Source: Pardosa pseudoannulata (Eukaryota; Arthropoda; Arachnida; Araneae; Lycosidae). Taken from it: a stretch of 64,000 bases of DNA. This document shows positions 48,243-64,000 of the stretch, in pieces; the first letter of the stretch is position 1; every line of letters starts with the position of its first letter. Under the pieces are notes generated by a model that made no database searches, was not told the DNA's origin, and saw only the letters and a program-made list of their open reading frames with translations. A program made the translations under genes and the position numbers. Location of the stretch: assembly GCA_032207245.1 (NCBI GenBank), contig CM063509.1, forward strand, positions 4,173,557-4,237,556, given 5' to 3'.

Positions 48243-51200
48243 TTATACATACAGAACAAAACACCAGAAATTCTCCTTACCTTTCAGTTGATGTTTTTCT
48301 TGAGAAGGATGAAATTAAATGCATTAAAATTTACCAGTAAAAATTTACCATAAAAACACCAGTGTGGACATCTGACAATATGAATACATTAGTATTCTTT
48401 GTGCATGCACATGTTTAGTTTATTGCAGGAGTAAGGGATTGGAAATCTTTTTTGTTAATTTTTAATTTTTTGTTATGAAAGGGGCATTTTTACAGGACTG
48501 ATTTTACGATACAAATATTGTCAAGGGTCCACTCATATTAAATTATGTGAGCAGGGGCCGCTTTTATGATCCTAAATTTTACATAGAAAGCCACTTTCAC
48601 TATACTGAATTTTGTGAAAGAGGCCACTTTTTTTATACAGATTTTTGTAACAGGGCTGCAAAACAGACCTAACATATGCCTGAATTGACCCCTGAATACT
48701 TTTCTGGATTGCTAGTGTTTGCTTTTTGTATTTACTTTCATCTGTGTCAGAAGTTTTTGTTTTATTGTTTCAGACTAGCTCTTCATAGTACTAATTTAAT
48801 GTTATTGTGTGGAAAACTAGATGAACGGGTAACCCCACTGATGCAAGTTATTATCTACTGGGCAAAGAGCTGGAAGTTGGTGGGTGGTCCCGGAAAATTT
48901 AAAACATATGCCATTTTTTTGCTGGTGGTTTATTTCCTCCAAACAAGAAATCCACCTATATTGCCATCTATCGACACAATGCTTGAAAAGACAGGTAAAA
49001 GTTTTACAGTTTTATTAAAAAGCTATAAACTATAACCTTCAAATATTAAAAATCTGAGGAATGACAAATTTATCCCCTGTTTGAAGGTGTTCCTTGCCTA
49101 GATAGTACAAAAATATTGGCCAATATCAAAATTATGGTAACAGTATAAATGAAATGAATATTACTTAAATGAATATCATTTTTTGTTATTTATCATTTTT
49201 CCTCCACACATATTGTGGATTGACGAAAGATGTTCTGAATACTCTGCATATATAAATGTAAAGGGACATTTCATCAATTTTTGCATTTGTTTAACCTCTG
49301 ATTCACGTATTTACTAGTGTGCTTTATATATACACAAGCATTAAAATCTACCTTTAAAGACTATCATCATGTTTCTGTATAAGCCTTTAGTGGTATTTCA
49401 TTTAAATGATGCAGTTGGATAAAAACCAGAAGTTCGTTCATGTCCTGTATCTATTAGAATATATCGATATTCAATACCTGATTGCAATTGCCAGTGGCAT
49501 GTGCACATCCACATCATTTATTTCTTCAGTTAATATTTGGAGGCATACAGTGTTATTAGTGACTGACTGAATACTGTTAGTCTTTCATAAAAGTGATCTT
49601 TATTCTCTCCTAGTTTAAAGTAGTATTGCAATATATTAGTATTAACTTAAGAATATATCATATTAAATTTATAATATCATCTAGCCCCATTTTATTTCTT
49701 TTGCACTTCTTTTATACAACACACATTATTTAATGCCAAATTTTCCATCTCAAAGCATTCTCTTTTTTTGCACTGACCTACCTGCAACTTAAATGCTGCA
49801 ATATAACTAGATTTCTTTTCCTTACTTCCAAAATGATCATGCATTGCATTTGATAATTTATCCTTTATCATGTAGTAAAATGTGTTTAAAGAAATCTTTG
49901 AATGCCTACTGCCCTTCAGTCATGCTATTTTCTCCACAGGTTGACATGGAGCTACCCAATACCATTTTCTTAAATTTATGTATTGATTCTGCTTGAAATG
50001 ATTTTTCAGGAAATGAATTTCTCTTTTAGAATTCTCTGCAAACCTGGATAATTGGTCTTATGAAGTCACAAAATATCTGAGTGAGTTCAAGCCATCTCTG
50101 AATCATCAACCTGTCGGTAGGTGTCACACTTGTTCTAAAACAGGGCTTTAAATTGTAATATTTTTTGTTCCTTTTATCCAAAAAACAGCTGCTGGTTCAA
50201 TTTGATTTTGTTTGCTAAAAACGATGGAGATTTTTCAGTTTAGATCTAAATGAATAATTCTATTTGAGTTATATTCTTAGTTGTACAAAATTTAGACGAT
50301 TTTCTCTTTTTTAATTAGTAGACTAGGTCATTTGATGAAATAGGCCATGTGTACACTATCAATATGCAAGCAAATCGATTTTATATCAGTAAATCAATAT
50401 TAGAAGATTATCATGAGGAACACAAGCAAAAGTTATGTCAACTTTAGTTTTACACGTCAGTAATGGATACTGATAATTTGAAATACTGGATTTTCTCATT
50501 AATTTATGTATCTATCCAAGGCAAACAAATTCAAAACAAAATTCATGAAAAGGAAATGATCTCTAATGGCATAATTAATGTAAATGTAACTCTTATTTTA
50601 ATAATTGTAGATGTAGTGTTTTTTAAAAATTATTGTTAAGTTTTTTCTATTTTGTGATTGACAACTAGTATCATGCTATAGATTTAAAAAACAAGACCAG
50701 AAATGGGTTACGAGAATTGAAAATAAATGTGTTGCATTTAATTTTATAGTTTTATTCATACTTTAAGGTTTCTGTCTACTTTCAGAGAACTTTTTTCTTT
50801 AAACGTAGAAACTAGTTCATGTTTTTACATTTTTAGATTTATTTTTTATATTATCATAGAGAATGGCACTTAAAAAATTGATTCCTGGAGAAGTTTTTAT
50901 AAAATTTCTTATAAGTGAAGAAAATTTAGTAAAAAAATCGAGGTTTTTCAAAAGGTCTAATTTTTTAATAAATTAAATTATTTCAATATTTTTTTATGCA
51001 ACACATTTCATATACACTGGACTAGTGAATCATTTAAAATCTCTGCTTACTTTACATTTGTAAAAAATTTGGATCCTTCAAAATCATACACATTGAATTT
51101 TTAATGAATTTTCATTACCTCTATATCTAACTATGAGTATAAGATCATTAAAAATTTTCTAAATTTAAAGCTTTTAGGCCATTTACTACTAAGTACTATC

Positions 51201-54200
51201 AAAAGCATTCATAATAATTTTCAACAAAATATTTTAAGAACTTTTAGAGAAATCCCATTTCAAGTTTCAACATTTTATTAAAAATACCGTTCCGAGAAAA
51301 ACGCATTTGAAGTTTACGAAAGCAACTTTAACTATTAAAAAATTAAAATACATGTTTAAAATTCCCCACACTTTCTTGCTTCAAAACTTTCTAATTGCCA
51401 AGTTGCTCATTATTAAAAATACTAGAAATATGTTTAAACTAATCTTCATGGAAATTAAAAAAGTTTTGTCCAAAAAATGCTCTTTAAAAGGCCTTAAATT
51501 CACAACTTACAGTTCCAAAGTCGCTACTACTGGTTTGTTTAGACAGATGTCACTTTTCTTTAAAATACAGTAGAGACAAAACAAAAGCAGATTTAGAAGC
51601 CTAAAAGTTGAAATTTTACAATAGAGAAATAAAAAAATATGATTTTTGGCAAAAAGTGACATTTTCAACGTAGACAGATACCTTAATTAAGTATAATTAA
51701 ATTAGTTATTACATGCCTCTTTTATTGTTGTTCCAACTGTCAAACTACAGATGATTCTTGCCAGGGCAAATAAAATTACTTATACTTGAATTATGAATGT
51801 GTTGTAATGAAACAGGACTATACTTATAGCATTCTGGATAAAAATTGAACTTAAATTAATGTTTATAAAAACATTTACAATTTATTTCTAATGCTTTGTG
51901 AATATGTGCTTTTTTCTTACTTTTATCATATATTAAGGATACAATGAAAGTAATGTTTCTCATTAGAGTTGTTTGTATTAATATTATTGGATGAATTTTA
52001 TAAGCTAATCTCCATTTATTTTTCACACATCCTCTTTGTTATTTGTTTGTGAGGTATGATGAAACAAATTTAGAATTAACCCATGTTTATGTATTTTACC
52101 CTAAAAAATATTTTTACAGTATTTTTCTTCTACATTGCTTTAAACATAATAAAATAGATTTTCTTGGAAATTAAAAATGACTTTTTTTTTTCATTTTTCA
52201 AATGCTGTTTTGTAATAGTTTCATATTAAGCCTTCTGGATTTTATTATATTAGTTGTTGTGTTGATAAACACTTAAGTTTAGAAATAATATAATTGTAAT
52301 AAAAATAAATGGTTTTACTGTTCTGTGTGTAGTATATTTTTATTTTCTTGGAAGAATATTATGAGGTAGTTTCTTAGTTGCATAGCTCTCACATGTATGT
52401 AGTTTGTCAGTTGCGTAACAATGTTTTCCATATTACTTGAATATCCTAACTGTAAACGTGTCTTTCAGATTGTTCCAGTTTTTCTTTTTTTGTGTGTGTG
52501 TGTGTGAGATACTGGGAGCAGTATATGTATTTCTCCCTTTTATAATTTGTTGATAAATTTTACTATTGTTATGGAACCTCTTGATTATGTATGAAGTTTA
52601 ATCTAAAAAAAAAAGTATTTGAACATTTTGAGATTAATCATTAAATATTTAATTTGCTTCATGCATTAAAAAGGTGAATTCTGAGAAAAAGAAGACGTGA
52701 CACCTAATATCTGGTCACTTGCCATATATCATTTTCTTCAGAAATATATAAATATCATGAATCCTAAAATATTTAGGACAAAGTCAGTTTAACTTTTAAT
52801 GTTTTTACAGAGCTGAAAAACTGTCACTTGAACACTCATTTAAGCTCTTTGCATCTGAAGAGTGCAGTGACAAATTTATTTTAGGAGGGGAGAGGTTCAG
52901 CTCTGGTTTTATTTCCAGTTTGAAGCCTTTTCTAAAAGTTGAGTCATTTGGTATCATTTCATTCTAGATGAGCTTCTGCGAGAATTCTTCATCTTCTATG
53001 GCAATTATGATTTTTCTCGCATCATTTGTCCCCTCTCAGCCTGCTCTGCCGAGAGAAACAATTTTTTGGAAAAAATTAGCCAGAATGACAATTTTGTAGT
53101 AAGTTTGAATTTTTTGTTCCTTTTCTAAATGTCTTATAATATTGAAAAACTGTAGTTTAAAATTTAGAGATGGTTTTTTGCCAGCAGAAACTGGTAAAAA
53201 TGAGGTTTTTTTCAATTTCATTTTCCTTGCATCTACAATGATGTGATAGAACATTTTCTCAAGAGGAATGCTATCTTTCCATTTTCTAATAATGCAATGA
53301 ATTTGTCGTTTTACAGTGGAGAATTAAATAGAAACAACTTGACAAAGTGGGATGCTTAGATTATAATATAATCGAATCAGTACCATATAATCATTATATG
53401 GTACTGATTCGATATACTGTACACACTGCAATTTATATCACCAAACTTGGCAACTTTTTGGATGTCTTAAAACTTTCAAAGAAACAATAAAAAGGTATGC
53501 GTCTCAATTGAGAAACTTCAAAAACATGGAGGATGAGTGCATCCATAATCCAAACCGAGACTTCGAAGATTTCGGCGAACACTTAGATGTTTTGTTTGAA
53601 GAATTTGAAAGAAGATTTTCTGACTTAATTAGGTTGGAAGAAATACCCAATTTTATGATATTTCCATTTAATGAAAATGTCAACATTGATGAAATGTCTG
53701 AAAAAATAAGACATTTAATAAATACCACATCAGTCACGGTCAAAGAAGAAATTATTAAATTGAGATGCGATAAATTTCTTAAATCCAGAGCATCTAGCGA
53801 TACTGATTTTTTGAAAATTAATTTCTGAGGAAACGTTTCCAAATATTTACAAATTGATCTTGTATTTGAAATCATACTTTGGATCTATGTATCTTTGCAA
53901 ATCTGCTTTATCAACCATGAACGGCATAAAAACCAAACATCAGTCGCGTTTAACAGATGAACATTTAATTTCGTGCTTAGGCATTGCAATAAGCTCGTGC
54001 CAGCCACAATATGATAAACTTGTCACAGATATACAATGCCAAATTTCAACTAAACGAAGTGAATAGGATGGTCCATTTTTGATATATAAATACTTTGACG
54101 TCAGTAAATTTTTATTTTGTAAATATTAAATTTTTATTAGAAAAATCAGATAATTTACCTTTTTTCTTGTTACCGAAAATAAATATATAAACATGTACGT

Positions 54201-55484
54201 TATGTTAATTTTGCTCTGCCTTTGGTAGACCTCCTTTGATTTTTTATATGTGGAGTAGACCACGGATCTCAAAAGTTTGGCCACCCCTGCACTATAGCAT
54301 GATGAGTCTTTTGATTCTGAAGTCTATTAACAGAATGCCAAGAGGTGACAAACTAAGCTCAGATGTTTTTCGAAATTTGAAGGTTCTAGAAGTGTCTGGC
54401 CACACCAAATAAGCATGTTATGTAACAAAATTATTAAGTATCTTTCATAAACGCAAGTAAAAATGTACCTATTTGCTCCATAGGCAAAATTTCATGAAAA
54501 AACACTCAGGCAAATATCAACTGGCTGTTGCTGCCAGATAAATTTTGCACTTATCATTTTATATTTCTATATATTTTGCTTTCATACAAGGGGACTATCT
54601 AATTTCAAATTGCTTTGTAATATAAATATTCCCTGGTTGAGAAAAATTCCTAGGAAGAGATCTATGGAAAAAAATCAATAAGTGGTCTATAAGACAAAAA
54701 AGTTTGGGAACCTGTGTTTTAAACTAACTAATCTGGTGACAGAATAATTGTAATGTAAGAGATAAGATTGGATCTAAAACTACTAACTCATTTGCAGCTG
54801 AACACAGTGTGCATCGAGGACCCACTGTCTCCATTGTGGAATGTGACAATGGGTGTGAGCTGGAAGCACTGCAAGAACTTCTTGAAGGCAGTCGTCGTAG
54901 CGTGGGAGAAGTGCCAGCAACACGACAGCTCTCTTTGGCAACCAACAGCAAAGGGTGAGAAGTGGGGACTCTCAGCACTGCTGGACTATAACTACCAGCC
55001 AGATGGACTCTTTGATGTCTCTGAGTTCAACCTCCTATTGTCCTTGCAGAAACCAGATGGTGCAGTTGAACATCTCCAATCTATCTTCAGCAACTGCCTT
55101 GGCTTCAAATGCCATGCCTTGGGGGAGGATCTTCCTTTGCAGATAAGAAGTATTGTGGAAAAGCTGGCAAGCAATGACAGATTGCTTGTCCAGTTCGTTG
55201 TGGAGGCTGGTGACACATGGCTGGGCAGGAATACCTACTATGCCGAAATCCCTCCCCCTTCATCAGATGTGTTAGGTTATGAGCGGACAATTTCAGATCA
55301 GATGAGAAAGCAGAAGCAGAAAATGGAAGATGCCTCTTTTTGGTTCCTGTGTGATTCCATGCAGGAGGATGGTTATTTGAAGGTCCACTTTCGCCCGCTT
55401 ACCACTGACAAGTTTATTCCAAAACTGGTGCTCTTCCTTAAAGAGTCTGTCCCCAGGCTCTTCAGAGACACTCTCTCTACATGA
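38305..55484 (+). CDS. MTPAP: Mitochondrial poly(A) polymerase (MTPAP)
   Basis: Exons 41047-41193, 41275-41493, 46145-46347, 48774-48994, 50030-50116, 52968-53098 and 54798-55484 (TGA) join in frame. A likely first exon, 38305-38475, matches in phase, giving about 621 residues. It is a non-canonical nucleotidyltransferase that adds 3' adenosines to mitochondrial mRNAs. Seen: [16 protein letters not shown] with catalytic Asp165 and Asp167; third Asp241 in CDLSVNNR; the central domain [12 protein letters not shown] and [14 protein letters not shown]; and LSEFKPSLN then [15 protein letters not shown], all matching the order in human MTPAP. The protein then runs through WGLSALLDY into about 150 further residues (from FDVSEFNLL to FRDTLST) that I do not recognise from the human enzyme. 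The last exon is visibly more GC-rich. The 57-residue first exon is basic, Arg/Lys/aromatic-rich and plausible as a mitochondrial presequence, but is the least certain part. Introns hold a mariner relic, hAT pieces and microsatellites. Confidence 0.9.
39353..40276. mobile_element. TTAA-flanked MITE, family C copy 1
   Basis: The left end GGTATCCATCTACGTTGAAA and inverted right end GGTATCCGTCTATGTTCAGA are bordered by TTAA on both sides. Inner CGTAGAAACTAGTTCATGTT-like sequence is near the right end. Copy 2 (50767-51682) carries the same sequence in inverse orientation. Confidence 0.8.
41588..42317 (-). mobile_element. mariner transposon, internally deleted
   Basis: Inverted ends ggcacatccagaaagtaag and cttactttctggatgtgcc, flanked by TA. 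Minus-strand frames include [18 protein letters not shown] with TPETEQQSM, then in another frame [20 protein letters not shown], the characteristic C-terminus of mariner transposases. At 730 bp it lacks roughly half of a full element and has frameshifts. It lies in the MTPAP intron after exon 3. Confidence 0.88.
42912..42946. repeat. CA/TA microsatellite
   Basis: CA run followed by TA units. Confidence 0.95.
43346..43376. repeat. Poly(A) run of 31
   Basis: Uninterrupted A31 inside an MTPAP intron. No source element could be assigned. Confidence 0.9.
43595..43790 (+). mobile_element. SINE family 1, copy 2
   Basis: A box gatggacgaatggtagagtgc, then the shared body gctttaagcagtaggtcc, attagccctcatgtagcg and agtagaccatagtgct, and a CCAAAC repeat tail. 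It is collinear with 11047-11213. Confidence 0.75.
43835..44040 (-). mobile_element. SINE family 2, inverted copy
   Basis: Read inverted it begins ctccacagcagtgatatcatg and continues with gggttgcaggattgatgc, aagatttgcca and the conserved body ending in a cttctgcttgat-like stretch. It is an uninterrupted counterpart of the split copy at 57650-58615. Confidence 0.65.
44447..44479. repeat. TA microsatellite
   Basis: About 16 TA units in an MTPAP intron. Confidence 0.9.
44815..45330. repeat. Dispersed repeat family B, copy 3
   Basis: Collinear with 7228-7745 (ttctccatttg, agataattct, a run before gaatttagaa, tattaatagctaaa, ccacagacaatcatt). Ends unresolved. Confidence 0.5.
46348..48773 (+). 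other. MTPAP intron 4
   Basis: AT-rich. 46560-46640 contains gattctgaagtctgcaaaca..atgcca, which recurs at 54315-54345 and so marks an interspersed repeat. A large TA-rich microsatellite occupies 48124-48248. The open frame over the TA tract is spurious. Confidence 0.6.
48124..48248. repeat. Compound TA microsatellite
   Basis: Two long TA arrays (48124-48156 and 48186-48234) separated and followed by TATG/TATT variants. Confidence 0.95.
50767..51682. mobile_element. TTAA-flanked MITE, family C copy 2
   Basis: Left end GGTTTCTGTCTACTTTCAGA and inverted right end GGTATCTGTCTACGTTGAAA, both bordered by TTAA. It matches copy 1 end to end but in the opposite orientation. The 88-codon open frame inside it is non-coding repeat. 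Confidence 0.8.
51683..52967 (+). other. MTPAP intron 6, remainder
   Basis: AT-rich sequence with a short TG run near 52491. No gene or element recognised. Confidence 0.6.
53371..53413. repeat. 43-bp perfect palindrome
   Basis: Two 21-base arms (ATCGAATCAGTACCATATAAT and its exact complement) are separated by a single C. It lies in the last MTPAP intron, left of the hAT relic. Confidence 0.9.
53490..54289 (+). pseudogene. hAT transposase C-terminal relic
   Basis: A plus-strand frame at 53508-53828 ([26 protein letters not shown]) shifts into 53854-54066. That frame contains [20 protein letters not shown] and [15 protein letters not shown], the hallmark of the hAT dimerisation domain. A terminus GGCCACCCCTG ends at 54289. 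The left terminus and catalytic part were not found, so this is a 5'-truncated, frameshifted copy inside an MTPAP intron. It is not an MTPAP exon. Confidence 0.8.
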
Positions 55485-56170
55485 CCATAGATACCTACAT
55501 TAAACACTAATGCCATGAGTGCATATTTAGGTGTTTTTGAAGGATCACATGTATCTGGTAATACAGGTGTATATCTTCTTATAAATGTCATTTCAGTAGA
55601 ACAAACTACCTTCATGAATGCAAACGTATATATATTCAATTTTAAGATAAAACGTTTGTCATAAAAGTCTGGAAGTAGCTATTTCTGGTAGTCTTGTTTA
55701 CTAAACAAATGCATACTATTGCAAACCTAAAATTGTATTGAAATCTTCAATTTTGCTATAATGTAAGAATTTAAAATTGTGTTGGGTAAGTGAAAGCATT
55801 CTCGTTTTTCGGAAACGATATGAGGTTGAATATTTGGACAATTACTTTTGCTAAATTATGTACAGGAGAAATAAAAATGTGAGAAAAGCACCATTTCATT
55901 AAGAGAATCTCATTTTTCATTGGTACAAATCAAATGATGAAGTCACTATGATGGTATTAAATAATTTTAGTGTCATGAATCACCTTAGTGGAAACTACTG
56001 GGTAAGGATAAAAAGGCATTCAGCTAGAAGTGAGAGAAGCCCTTGAAACCACAGTGGTACAAAAACACAAGATGCTTTAATAACAAATTGAACAAAACTA
56101 TTTAATTTCTACAGATATACAAATGAGATTGGATAATCAGATCTAATGACTAAATAACACATGAGGTACT
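55485..56170. other. Convergent 3' intergenic region (MTPAP / TYMS)
   Basis: A total of 686 bases between two facing stop codons. AATAAA near 55869 could serve MTPAP. TTTAAT near 56075 (ATTAAA on the minus strand) could serve TYMS. No element recognised. Confidence 0.6.

Positions 56171-64000
<7,830 letters not shown>

Noticed and set aside
48159..48353. Ile/Tyr-rich open frame
   Set aside because: Translated TA microsatellite.
54724..55290. Several minus-strand open frames opposite the last MTPAP exon
   Set aside because: Shadows of the GC-richer exon; the plus frame has clear MTPAP similarity and a splice acceptor at 54797.

Overview
The window is animal nuclear DNA: very AT-rich, with split genes, GT-AG introns of up to 10 kb, many TA/CA microsatellites, tRNA-derived SINEs, LINE fragments with an RNase H domain, and numerous Tc1/mariner/pogo, hAT-like, TTAA-inserting and unclassified DNA transposons. 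The style of the LINE RNase H tails and of the broken transposase at 14.6-16.3 kb resembles elements I know from arthropod genomes. An arthropod with large introns (a chelicerate or crustacean, for example) is my best guess, but the species is not determined.

Four protein genes can be assembled exon by exon. (1) Ribosomal protein eL14 (RpL14), + strand, 1010-12516; its first exon lies upstream of the window. Its 10-kb last intron carries six copies of one box C/D snoRNA. (2) A complete eight-exon type II (alternative) NADH dehydrogenase (NDH-2), - strand, 37895 down to 18983, about 444 residues, with a mitochondrial-type N-terminus. (3) Mitochondrial poly(A) polymerase (MTPAP), + strand, 38305-55484, eight exons, with an unusually long C-terminal region. 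(4) The last three exons of thymidylate synthase (TYMS), - strand, 63243 down to 56171, with upstream exons outside the window.

Layout: RpL14 (+) is followed by an intergenic stretch (12.5-19 kb) that holds a 2.6-kb DNA transposon with long inverted repeats and a decayed transposase-like gene. NDH-2 (-) and MTPAP (+) are head to head. Their start codons are about 409 bp apart, so they probably share a promoter, and both products act in mitochondria. MTPAP and TYMS converge, with stop codons 686 bp apart.

Most of the remaining sequence is intron filled by mobile DNA, and many elements could be delimited by terminal inverted repeats and target-site duplications. The observations most worth following are the snoRNA array with its single invariant guide, the intact animal NDH-2, its divergent pairing with MTPAP, and the 14.07-16.69 kb transposon. 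All coordinates were read by eye from the sequence; no alignment or database search was run.
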